From: Lachnospiraceae bacterium
GTDB lineage: Bacteria; Bacillota_A; Clostridia; Lachnospirales; Lachnospiraceae
Assembly (NCBI GenBank): GCA_017613055.1
Contig: JAGAES010000076.1
Location: forward strand, 1-14,266
Reading direction: 5' to 3'
Length of the DNA stretch: 14,266 bases
This document shows, one piece after another, positions 7,875 to 14,266 of the stretch. A program made the position numbers and the translations under genes. The notes beneath the pieces are model-generated. The model made no database searches, was not told the DNA's origin, and worked only from the letters and a program-made list of their open reading frames with translations. Numbering within the stretch: the first letter of the stretch is position 1; each line of letters begins with the position of its first letter.

Positions 7875-8197
7875 TCCTTTTTAACCTTTCTGGTCAGGAA
7901 GTCTAAGAACAGTCCGAACAGCGCAAACAGAACACCGCCGACGAAAAGGTTGGAAAATCTCTCGGTAAAGGCCGCCAATGCAACCATGATTATGCCGACG
8001 GCAACCAGCCCGTAGCTGACCGTGTAACGGAAGAAAGAGTCTCCTTTGTCGCGGACTTCAGGGGTGAAGTTCGTGTTCTCCGCTTCCGTGGACGCCGAAA
8101 CTTCGCGGATGATTCTTACCGACTCATCCACTTCGTGATCCTGTTCGGAAGGCTCGCTTTGTTCCTCAAGCAAGGTCTCGTTAATCTCTTCTGCCAT
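7871..8197 (-). CDS. Small two-helix membrane protein of unknown function
   Basis: 108 residues; I do not recognise the family. Residues 1-50 are very acidic and probably disordered, rich in E, D, S and T. Two hydrophobic helices follow at about 57-77 and 82-101, joined by a short turn (TERFSN), and the protein ends in the basic tail TRKVKKD. The profile predicts an integral inner-membrane protein with both ends on the same side, by the positive-inside rule the cytoplasm. A strong AAGGAGGA site precedes the ATG. It begins 17 nt after the DUF3048 gene and overlaps the start of the DHH gene, so it is an operon member. No enzyme motif is visible. Confidence 0.75.
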   Translation of the reverse strand: MAEEINETLLEEQSEPSEQDHEVDESVRIIREVSASTEAENTNFTPEVRDKGDSFFRYTVSYGLVAVGIIMVALAAFTERFSNLFVGGVLFALFGLFLDFLTRKVKKD

Positions 8198-8214
8198 AGG
8201 TGTTCCTCCTTCTT

Positions 8215-9381
8215 TTACTTATCCGTAATCTGCACGTCGCCCTTATCCTGCGTACGAACGACCAGTATCCATGTTTTACCGGTGTTCAGCTGAATCTCTT
8301 CTCCGTTCTCGTAATAGAATCTTGTAATGTCGGTGTCGCTCTTCTTGGTCCAGGTAATCGGAACCGCTTTGCCGCCGGTAATGAAATAACCTCCCTTACC
8401 GCTGTCAACTGTCGTAAAGGACTTATATCCGGCGCCGTCCCGTACGGAAGAATTGCAGAACTGGATAATGATATTTTTGCAGCTCAGCTGCTCTCCCGTA
8501 ATCTCGTCAACTGTCTTTTTTCCGTAATCAAACCGGTAATACAGTCCGTCTTCCGCATTGTACTCAAACCAGGGCTTGTTCTCCTGATAACCGGGTCTTA
8601 CGATATTCGCCACGATACCGTCCTTCAAAACAGTCGGACTGTCGTCTGGAGCGAATTTGAAATGCTGACCCTGATACTTATCCGTATGCGTTCTCGAGTA
8701 TTTCTGTTTTTCAATTCCCTTCAGAATTCCTTTACCGGATGCATAAGCATTGTGCGGTGCCTGACGGTCGGAAGTCCGGTAGTATACGGTTCCCTCTAAG
8801 AACATTCCGTCCAGATGGTCAATCTTCGAGCTGTATACTTTGTCATATCCGTAAGCCGAACCGCCGAAATGCAGGTAGATGCCGTCCCATTCCATTGCCC
8901 ACGGAACATAATAGGAACGGGCGCTTCTTACCGATCCGATCTTCGTCAGGTTTTCCCAGTCTTCGAAGACGCACAGAAGTCTCGTGATATTGCCTTCTAC
9001 CTTACATTCGTAGATAACACCTGCTGCGCGGGTATCGGCAGACGGTATTGCCCACAGAATATTGTTAATCATAACCACGACCGGTCTCTGGTTCTATATA
9101 TCTTCCGTAATCCACTCATTCGTGAGATCGCTTCGGAACATCCCCGCATGCGGGTCGGGCGTCGGCGTCGGCGTGTCCGTCGGCGTCGGGGTATTGGTTA
9201 CCGTAGGGGTATTCGTAGGCGCTTTGGTCGGTGTCGGGGTCGCCGGTACCGCCTCCGTCGGTGCGTCGGTCGGCGCCGCCTTCTTATTCTTCTTTCCGCA
9301 GGCAGCGCACAGCACGGACGCCAGAATCAGCGCCGCAATCAGGCACAGCCTTACAACAGATTTCTTTCCACACATTTTCAT
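8215..9381 (-). pseudogene. DUF3048 (YerB-like) lipoprotein gene interrupted by an in-frame TAG
   Basis: One reading frame from ATG 9381 to TAA 8215-8217, broken only by TAG at 9096-9094 (codon 96). Before it: signal peptide with lipobox, VVRLCLIAALILASVLCAAC, then a Thr/Pro linker (PTPTPTKAPTNTPT and similar) and the start of the domain, SDLTNEWITEDI. After it, in the same frame: NQRPVVVMINN, AGVIYE, EGNITRLLCVF, GSVRSARSYYVPWA and YLHFGGSAYG, the conserved DUF3048 features, running to a normal end. Read through, the protein has 388 residues, usual for YerB-like lipoproteins, whose function is not well known. GGAGGG precedes the ATG. It heads the tgt-yajC operon. A GTG at 9078 could restart translation, but without a ribosome site or signal peptide. 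A nonsense mutation or a sequencing error is most likely; recoding is less so. Confidence 0.85.
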
Positions 9382-9463
9382 AAAAACCCTCCAAATCAAG
9401 CGGTTCGTGCAATCTCTCACACATTCCGCGATGCCGGTTTTATACGGAACTGACATCTGTTTC

Positions 9464-9492
9464 ATTCTACCACGATTAGGCTTAGATTGCAA
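9464..9492 (-). promoter_or_regulatory. Promoter of the DUF3048-DHH-tgt-yajC operon
   Basis: On the minus strand TTGCAA (9492-9487), a 17-nt spacer and TAGAAT (9469-9464). The start would be near 9457, with a leader of about 75 nt before ATG 9381. I see no other promoter between the genes downstream. Confidence 0.75.
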
Positions 9493-9546
9493 TCAATTCC
9501 GCCCTTACGAGGCAAATGTACACACATTTTTCGCATTTTCAAAACA

Positions 9547-9580
9547 GAAAAAAAGCGCCTCCGGCAAATGCCAAGGCGCT
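9547..9580 (-). terminator. Terminator of tRNA-Trp
   Basis: On the minus strand AGCGCCT pairs with AGGCGCT, with an inner GGCATTTGCC hairpin, followed by an unbroken run of seven T (9553-9547). It starts 5 nt after the tRNA. A classic intrinsic terminator. Confidence 0.92.
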
Positions 9581-9584
9581 TTAC

Positions 9585-9656
9585 AGGGGCAGTAGGATTC
9601 GAACCCACGACCTGCGGTTTTGGAGACCGTTATTCTACCAGCTGAACTATACCCCT
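9585..9656 (-). tRNA. trnW: tRNA-Trp (anticodon CCA)
   Basis: 72 nt forming a full cloverleaf on the minus strand: acceptor AGGGGTA/TGCCCCT, D arm GTTC-AGCTGGTA-GAAT, anticodon loop CTCCAAA with anticodon CCA at 34-36, T arm GTGGG-TTCGAAT-CCTAC. The outermost anticodon-stem pair (27-43) is A-C; otherwise the stems pair, with G-U wobbles in the acceptor and T stems. The 3' CCA is not encoded (GTAAAG follows), so it must be added by CCA nucleotidyltransferase. It stands alone with its own promoter and terminator. Confidence 0.96.
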
Positions 9657-9687
9657 ATTTCATCGGTTTTTTCACAACCGCTTCCCT

Positions 9688-9716
9688 ATCTTACAACAGA
9701 TATACGGAATTGTCAA
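9688..9716 (-). promoter_or_regulatory. Promoter of tRNA-Trp
   Basis: On the minus strand a perfect TTGACA (9716-9711), a 17-nt spacer and TAAGAT (9693-9688). The predicted start at about 9681 leaves about 24 nt of 5' leader for RNase P removal. Confidence 0.9.
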
Positions 9717-9788
9717 CCGGTTTTTCCTGTTACCGGAGACGACGGGTGAATGGTTACCGGGGACGGGACTTTACCGGTTTCTGTTGAC
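9716..9788. repeat. Imperfect short direct repeats (TTACCGG / ACCGGTTT)
   Basis: TTACCGG occurs at 9730-9736, 9754-9760 and 9771-9777. The first two lie in longer similar units, TTACCGGAGACGACGGG and TTACCGGGGACGGGAC. ACCGGTTT followed by CTGTT occurs near 9716 and again near 9773. There is no coding signal. The stretch lies between the tRNA-Trp promoter and the long palindrome and seems part of one repeat-rich spacer. Confidence 0.6.
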
Positions 9789-9863
9789 GATGGGGCTGTT
9801 GACAGCAGGAAGGGGACAAGCCGAGCTGAATCGGCTGTCCCCCTTCCTCTGTCACGCCCCATC
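9789..9863. repeat. 75-nt interrupted palindrome, REP/MITE-like
   Basis: The outer arms GATGGGGC (9789-9796) and GCCCCATC (9856-9863) are perfect complements. Inside, GACAG/CTGTC, then AGGAAGGGG/CCCCTTCCT, then GACA-GCCGA against TCGGC-TGTC pair with single-base bulges around a GCTGAA loop. There is no U tract on either side, so it is not a standard terminator, although it sits just after the stop of the fusion gene and could protect that mRNA's 3' end. It resembles repetitive extragenic palindromes; copies elsewhere cannot be checked here. Confidence 0.75.
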
Positions 9864-9912
9864 TGTGAACGGACTAGGCAAAGATACGTTTTACTTCCGG
9901 TATCAATGAAGT

Positions 9913-12435
9913 TTATGCTGTTTCAATCTTGTTCGCCGCATGCAGATTATGCCGTTCCACGGCTTCTTCACGCATCTTGTACTTCAGAATCTTGCCGGCT
10001 GCGTTCATCGGGAAGCCGTCCATGAAGTCCACGTAGCGCGGTACCTTGTGCTTTGCCATATGCGTGCGGACATAATCCTTGATTTCTTCTTCGGTCGCGG
10101 TCTCGCCGGGCTTTAATACGACGCAGGCCATAATCTCTTCGCCGTAATCTTTGTCCGGAACGCCGATAACCTGCACGTCGTTAATCTTCGGGTAGGTGTA
10201 AAGGAAGTCTTCGATTTCCTTCGGGTAGATGTTCTCACCGCCGCGGATAATCATATCCTTGATGCGTCCGGTAATCTTATAGTTACCGTCGGGAAGCCTT
10301 CTTGCAAGGTCGCCGGTATGGAGCCAGCCCTTCTCGTCGATGGCCGCAGCCGTCGCCTCGGGCATCTTATAGTAGCCTTTCATGATGTTGTATCCGCGCG
10401 CCACGAACTCGCCGTCCACATTGTCCGGAAGGTCAACACCGGTCTCCGGGTCGACAATCTTACATTCAACGCCGTAGATCGGTCCGCCGACCGTGTTCAC
10501 GCGGGTTTCAATCGTATCGGTCGTCTTGCTCATCGTCGTAGCGGGCGAAGCCTCGGTCTGACCGTAGGTAATGCAGATCTCGGGCATATGCATCTTCTCG
10601 ATTACATCCTGCATAGCCTTGATCGGACAGGGCGAACCCGCCATAATGCCGGTCCGCATATGCGAGAAGTCGGTCTTCTCGAAGTCCTCATGGCCGAGCA
10701 TCGCAATGAACATCGTCGGAACGCCGTGGAAGCACGTAATCTTCTCCTGATTGATGCACTTCAGTCCTTTCCTCGGGGAAAATGCCGGAATCGGTCTCAT
10801 CGTAACGCCGTGCGTCACGGAAGCGGTAATCGCAAGCACCATGCCGAAGCAGTGGAACATCGGCACCTGGATCATCATGCGGTCCGCAGTCGAAAGATCC
10901 ATGCAGTCGCCGATGGCTTTACCGTTATTGACCACATTATAATGCGTCAGCATAACGCCCTTCGGGAAGCCGGTCGTTCCGGACGTATACTGCATGTTGC
11001 AGACGTCGTCCTTGTCAATCATCTTCCGGCGGTTCTCCACCTCGGTATACGGAACATCCATGCCGAGTTCAATCGCCTCATCCCATGTGAAGCAGCCGTT
11101 CTGCTTGCTCTCCACCGTGATAATGTTACGAAGGCAGGGCAGCCTCTTCGCCTGCAGCTCGCCGGGCACGCTCGTCTCGAGCTCGGGGCAGAGTTCCTTC
11201 ATAATGCCGACGTAATCGCAGTCCTTGAAGCCGTCAATCATGACAAGCGTGTGCGTGTCGGATTGGCGGAGCAGGTATTCAATCTCGTGAATCTTATATG
11301 CGGTATTGACCGTCACCAAAACCGCGCCGATTTTGGTTGTTGCCCAAAATGTGATGTACCACGCCGGCACATTGGTCGCCCAGATTGCAACATGGTCACC
11401 CTTCTTTACCCCGAGAGCAATCAAAGCACGAGCAAAGTTATCCACGTCATCGCGGAACTCCGGATAGGTTCTCGTATAATCGAGTTCGGTATAACGGAAC
11501 GCGTACTGCGTCGGGAACACTTCGCAGATCCGGTCCAGAACATCCGGGAACGTATACGGAATCAGATGATTCTTCGGCCAGATATAGTTGCCGGTCCCGC
11601 GGTTATCGACCTGCAGCGGGTTTTTATGCACCGTCTTGTACGGCTCCATATAGTGCGCGAACTGCGGGAACACGGTCCATGCGTCCGCAAGTTCCCTGCT
11701 CCACCGCTTCACCCACTCGAGCGAAACGTAGCCGGTATAATGCATGCTCTTAAGCGCGTCGAACATCTCATCAAGCGGCATATCGCCGTGTCCCATCATC
11801 CGGTAGGACACAACACCGTTCTCACAGACGGAATCCTTTACATGCACGTATTTGATATACTCACCGAGGTTCGCAACCGTCTCGGCAGGCGTTTCGCCGA
11901 AGTTCCGGTACGGATGGTGAATGTCCCAGAGCGCCGCAATCTTCCGGCTTCCGACCGCATCGAGAACGCGTGCAAGACGCTTTGTATCGGAATATACGCC
12001 GTTCGTTTCAACGCACATCGTCACGTTGTACTCGTCCGCAATCGGTGCAAGCTGCCGAAGCGCTTCAATGATATCCGCATCGGAAACCTCGCCCTCGGGC
12101 TTCGGGTTCTCGTCCGCAAGAATCCGGATATAGCAGGTTCCGAGCTGCTTTGCAAGCTTCGCATACGCAGTAAGCTCTTCCATCGCCTTAGGAAGACGGT
12201 CCTTATACTTGAGCGCGCAGCCCGAAGAAAAACACGAAATCTCAAGACCGATCTCGCGGAGTTTCTTCGCGGTCGCGGTCACATTTTCCGCGGAGAAAGG
12301 CTTCGCGTTGTAGGCACGGATATCCTGTCCGAGTCCGCGGATCTCCACCCCGTGATAGCCGAGGTCTTTCGCCATCGTGTAGATGTCGGTCCAGGAATAA
12401 TCGGGACAACCCAATGTGGAAAAACTGATTTTCAT
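9913..12435 (-). CDS. Fusion protein: sugar-phosphate isomerase/epimerase-type TIM barrel + AMP-forming acyl-CoA ligase
   Basis: 840 residues in one unbroken frame. Residues 1 to about 270 are an AP-endonuclease-2/xylose-isomerase-like TIM barrel: MKISFSTLGCPDYSW, GYHGVEIRG, CVETNG (about 143), LWDIHHPYRN (about 172), YVHVKD (about 198) and GYVSLEW (about 240), the usual divalent-metal ligands of that fold. After a short linker (about 270-300), residues 300-840 form an adenylating acyl-CoA ligase: P-loop YTSGTTGFPKGVMLTH (about 481-496), YGQTEASP (about 623), LHTGD (about 705), ITGRIKDMIIRGGENIYPKEIE and the catalytic lysine region GKILKYK (about 815). Both halves look intact. It would activate a carboxylic acid to acyl-CoA; substrate and barrel function are unknown. 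GGAGG precedes ATG 12435. An internal start at the ligase half is unlikely, as no ribosome site precedes it. It is controlled by the T-box leader upstream. Confidence 0.9.
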   Translation of the reverse strand: MKISFSTLGCPDYSWTDIYTMAKDLGYHGVEIRGLGQDIRAYNAKPFSAENVTATAKKLREIGLEISCFSSGCALKYKDRLPKAMEELTAYAKLAKQLGTCYIRILADENPKPEGEVSDADIIEALRQLAPIADEYNVTMCVETNGVYSDTKRLARVLDAVGSRKIAALWDIHHPYRNFGETPAETVANLGEYIKYVHVKDSVCENGVVSYRMMGHGDMPLDEMFDALKSMHYTGYVSLEWVKRWSRELADAWTVFPQFAHYMEPYKTVHKNPLQVDNRGTGNYIWPKNHLIPYTFPDVLDRICEVFPTQYAFRYTELDYTRTYPEFRDDVDNFARALIALGVKKGDHVAIWATNVPAWYITFWATTKIGAVLVTVNTAYKIHEIEYLLRQSDTHTLVMIDGFKDCDYVGIMKELCPELETSVPGELQAKRLPCLRNIITVESKQNGCFTWDEAIELGMDVPYTEVENRRKMIDKDDVCNMQYTSGTTGFPKGVMLTHYNVVNNGKAIGDCMDLSTADRMMIQVPMFHCFGMVLAITASVTHGVTMRPIPAFSPRKGLKCINQEKITCFHGVPTMFIAMLGHEDFEKTDFSHMRTGIMAGSPCPIKAMQDVIEKMHMPEICITYGQTEASPATTMSKTTDTIETRVNTVGGPIYGVECKIVDPETGVDLPDNVDGEFVARGYNIMKGYYKMPEATAAAIDEKGWLHTGDLARRLPDGNYKITGRIKDMIIRGGENIYPKEIEDFLYTYPKINDVQVIGVPDKDYGEEIMACVVLKPGETATEEEIKDYVRTHMAKHKVPRYVDFMDGFPMNAAGKILKYKMREEAVERHNLHAANKIETA

Positions 12436-12450
12436 ACAAACCTCCGAAAT

Positions 12451-12485
12451 AAAAAATCGCCTCTGTTCCCGAAGGAACAGAGACG
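12451..12485 (-). terminator. T-box-controlled terminator
   Basis: On the minus strand CGTCTCTGTTCC and GGAACAGAGGCG pair over 12 bp (one G-U) around a TTCG loop (12485-12458), followed by A and six T (12456-12451). It lies directly downstream of the T-box sequence and 15 nt before the start codon, as expected for the OFF state of a T-box riboswitch. Confidence 0.93.
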
Positions 12486-12726
12486 CTTAACACGCGGTAC
12501 CACTCTGATTCATGATCAATCATGCACTCTGTAAGCACGGACATAAGTCGATGCTCTTCCCCTGTAACGGTGGGCTTCCGGCGGTGTCTACGCAACCTTT
12601 CGGTCTTCAATCCGCTGCTCCGAGGCGAGTTCCCGGGTATTCTTCGACTGTCTCGCATCCGCCGACAGTTTTCTGAATCCGGAACATCCGGTACTATTCC
12701 CCTTCAACGCATATATAAAATTGCTG
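12451..12726 (-). promoter_or_regulatory. T-box riboswitch leader, specifier probably CTC (Leu)
   Basis: The minus-strand leader has the canonical T-box parts. Stem I starts with AGTA (12695-12692), has an apical arm CTGTC-GGCGGATGCGA-GACAG with a GGATGCGA loop, and returns through CGG-GAA, the partner of AGTA. Right after GAA comes CTC (12629-12627), followed by G, at the position held by the specifier codon in the Geobacillus kaustophilus glyQS leader. CTC is a usual leucine specifier. The antiterminator bulge AGAGTGGTACCGCG (12506-12493) offers TGGT to pair with the ACCA end of an uncharged tRNA, which fits the discriminator A of tRNA-Leu. An intrinsic terminator follows. Uncharged tRNA binding should let transcription continue into the fusion gene. 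The T-box class is very sure; the leucine reading is less so. Confidence 0.93.
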
Positions 12727-12732
12727 AAACTC

Positions 12733-12761
12733 ATACTACAATAGGATTTCCCGAATGTCAA
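12733..12761 (-). promoter_or_regulatory. Promoter of the T-box leader
   Basis: On the minus strand a perfect TTGACA (12761-12756), a 17-nt spacer and TAGTAT (12738-12733). The start would be near 12726. The -35 box lies only 20 nt past the stop of the M14 gene, with no terminator visible between, so readthrough from upstream also enters the leader. Confidence 0.85.
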
Positions 12762-12780
12762 GAGTATTTTTCGGAAAATG

Positions 12781-14175
12781 CTACCACACAATCAGCTTTA
12801 CCTGAAGCGCCGCGAACGACTCCCTGCAGGCGTTCCAGATTGCGCTGAATTCGTTCAGCGACAGAGGCGCCGAACCGTTTCCGAGCTGTACGGTCAAAGC
12901 GGGAATCTTTAACACGTTGTTGCAATACCCCGCAAGCGTGCCGTAGCCGTCTTCAAGCACCTTCTTGTCGGAAGGCTCGTAGGTCATGATCTTCCCGAGA
13001 CTTAAACTGAAATCCCTTGCTTCCTTCAGAACCTCTTCGGTCTGTCCGTAGTTCGAAAGGATGCGGCTTCCGGTCGTATGATAGACAACGACGACGGTCG
13101 GATTGGTTTCTTTAATGCTGTGAAGAACGGCCTTTACTTCGGCTTCGCTTCCTGAAGAATCGCCCCGGTAGTCTTTCGAGCCCGGGTACAGAGCAGTCTC
13201 CGCGAGATCCCACTGGTACGGGAAGTTTCTCCGAAGATCCACGCCGTTCGCATTCGCAAAGAAGAACTGCAGATAGTTATCAAGGTTCAGGTTGATGCCG
13301 CCGTTCATCTGGTCGCGGTCATACCATTCCTTAAGAAGCGTCACAATCTGCTTCTTACGCATTCCCGCAAGGTAATGCTGGCTGATTTCCGTGCTGTCCG
13401 GGTTCAGCATCGGAACGATGTGAATCCTTACGTTATCAAACAGATCCGCATACGAGTATCCGTTATAATATCCTGCGTCGTAATAATGCAGATAGTATTC
13501 CGCCTGCTTCATCATCACAAGGCTTGTCATATACTCGGCACCGCACACGCCGGCAACGAAGTAGATGTCCTTCTTCGCGTTGGACGTCCCGATGACAATC
13601 TCGAAGATGCAGCGGTTGTCCGTCGACGTACCGATGATATTCAGTTTCATCCGGCTGCCGTAATTCTCGCGGAATTCGTTCAGATCGGCGCACAGATCGT
13701 CATACGTATACTGCTGGTGTTTCGTCTCGACGATGGTCAGCGCCATCGGCGAGAAATCAAAGTCCTTATCGTTCTGAATCGGTACCGACGTCACAAGGTC
13801 ATGTGACACGTAATAGATGCCCGAATCGTACTCGACGCGGTCCCATCCGTCCTGTCCGACGCCGGTCCGAAGGAGCCTCGTCCCGTATTCGACAATGCTG
13901 ATGAGGCGGGATTCCGTGTTCGCCTGTTCACGGATATTCAGAGAATCCGTGTTGACGTATACGTTCTCATTTACCGGATAATAACCGTCGGCATCCCGCA
14001 CAAGGTCTGCTGACGGGGATTTCTCAAGAAGGGAACTGACGGATACAATGTGTTCACAGAACGCATAGTCCGCCTTGGCATCCTCTTTCTTCTTTTTGGA
14101 AGAGCCGCCGCAGCCCGTCAGAAGGCATATGGCAAGCACCCACACCGCCGCAATCCGAATCCCTTTCCGTCTCAT
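12781..14175 (-). CDS. Lipoprotein with SH3-like domain and degenerate M14 carboxypeptidase domain
   Basis: 464 residues from ATG 14175. That start has AAGGAG seven bases upstream; the earlier in-frame ATG at 14196 has no such site. A signal peptide ends in the lipobox LLTGC, then a lysine-rich linker, so the protein is anchored outside the membrane. An SH3_3-type domain (VNTDSLNIREQANTESRL to YYVSHDLV) covers about residues 70-125. Residues 155-464 have M14 zinc-carboxypeptidase landmarks: VAGVCGAEY (about 211-214), PMLNPDS, GVDLRRNF (about 315), VVYHTTGS (about 365) and LTVQLGNG (about 430). Canonical M14 enzymes have His in place of Cys211, Asn before the Arg in DLNRNF, and catalytic Glu in place of Gln430. 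Zinc-ligand Glu and second His remain. The family's cell-wall members cut peptidoglycan peptides; this one may only bind them. Confidence 0.85.
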   Translation of the reverse strand: MRRKGIRIAAVWVLAICLLTGCGGSSKKKKEDAKADYAFCEHIVSVSSLLEKSPSADLVRDADGYYPVNENVYVNTDSLNIREQANTESRLISIVEYGTRLLRTGVGQDGWDRVEYDSGIYYVSHDLVTSVPIQNDKDFDFSPMALTIVETKHQQYTYDDLCADLNEFRENYGSRMKLNIIGTSTDNRCIFEIVIGTSNAKKDIYFVAGVCGAEYMTSLVMMKQAEYYLHYYDAGYYNGYSYADLFDNVRIHIVPMLNPDSTEISQHYLAGMRKKQIVTLLKEWYDRDQMNGGINLNLDNYLQFFFANANGVDLRRNFPYQWDLAETALYPGSKDYRGDSSGSEAEVKAVLHSIKETNPTVVVVYHTTGSRILSNYGQTEEVLKEARDFSLSLGKIMTYEPSDKKVLEDGYGTLAGYCNNVLKIPALTVQLGNGSAPLSLNEFSAIWNACRESFAALQVKLIVW

Positions 14176-14201
14176 GGCATTTCTCCTTCGTAACATATAA
14201 C

Positions 14202-14266
14202 TTACTGCCCTTCCGTCAGAAACCGCTTCAGTTCCCGCACGTTGGACACTCCGATGACCTTCAGTC
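14202..14266 (-). CDS. C-terminal tail of an unidentified protein (partial)
   Basis: An open minus-strand frame enters from the window edge and ends at TAA (14204-14202), coding LKVIGVSNVRELKRFLTEGQ. The codons are ordinary, and the stop lies 26 nt before the M14 start, so it is probably the upstream operon neighbour of that gene. The piece is too short to assign to a family. Confidence 0.5.
   Translation of the reverse strand, partial: LKVIGVSNVRELKRFLTEGQ

Noticed and set aside
9094..9096. Amber recoding, such as pyrrolysine insertion, in the DUF3048 gene
   Set aside because: No downstream insertion element or Pyl gene is visible, TAG ends other genes here normally, and the position is not known as a catalytic site; a nonsense change or sequence error is simpler.
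9062..9595. Plus-strand frame rich in Val and Gly (GVGVSVGVGV), looking like a repeat protein
   Set aside because: It is the reverse complement of the Thr/Pro-rich linker of the DUF3048 lipoprotein and runs on through the tRNA-Trp terminator and part of the tRNA gene.
9789..9863. The long palindrome as an intrinsic terminator of the fusion gene
   Set aside because: Neither strand shows a T tract after the hairpin, and the stem carries bulges; it may still affect mRNA ends but lacks the terminator signature.
10318..12534. A 738-codon plus-strand frame opposite the fusion gene
   Set aside because: It is antisense to a protein with many clear enzyme motifs, is full of His/Arg/Asn runs typical of a shadow frame, has no recognisable domain, and crosses into the T-box leader.
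12630..12645. Other specifier readings in the T-box: AAT (Asn) or ACC (Thr) in GAAGAATACCC
   Set aside because: That segment pairs with GGATTC in the upper part of stem I. The GAA that faces AGTA next to the CGG/CCG helix is the one before CTC, so CTC is the better-placed codon.

Overview
The window reads as the chromosome of a Gram-positive anaerobe of the class Clostridia, most like Lachnospiraceae. The reasons are AddAB rather than RecBCD, a T-box leader, strong AGGAGG-type ribosome binding sites, threonine/proline-rich linkers in lipoproteins, a 6S-like RNA and a tRNA without an encoded CCA. No phage, integrase, transposase or CRISPR array is visible. All genes are on the minus strand except one PHP-family phosphoesterase.

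Layout from left to right. (1) 1-4101: the addB-addA recombination-repair pair, with addA cut by the window edge. (2) 4130-4350: a structured RNA with 6S RNA architecture just upstream of addB, with its own promoter and terminator, divergent from the PHP phosphoesterase (4453-5328). (3) 5345-9492: an apparent five-gene operon reading leftward from a promoter at 9464-9492: DUF3048/YerB-type lipoprotein (broken by one in-frame TAG), a small two-helix membrane protein, a DHH-family phosphoesterase, tgt and yajC. It meets the PHP gene at a shared convergent terminator. (4) 9547-9716: a complete tRNA-Trp(CCA) unit with promoter and terminator. (5) 9716-9863: repeats and a 75-nt interrupted palindrome. 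(6) 9913-12761: an 840-residue fusion of a sugar-phosphate isomerase/epimerase-type TIM barrel to an AMP-forming acyl-CoA ligase, preceded by a complete T-box leader whose specifier best reads CTC (Leu). (7) 12781-14175: a lipoprotein with an SH3-like domain and an M14 carboxypeptidase fold whose catalytic residues are largely replaced, followed at the edge by the C-terminal tail of another gene.

The most interesting unit is the T-box plus fusion gene. A leucine-sensing leader in front of an acyl-CoA ligase would make sense if the ligase activates a branched short-chain acid such as isovalerate for leucine synthesis by reductive carboxylation; this is inference. Second are the amber-interrupted DUF3048 gene at the head of the tgt-yajC operon, and the M14 protein that looks like a pseudo-peptidase.
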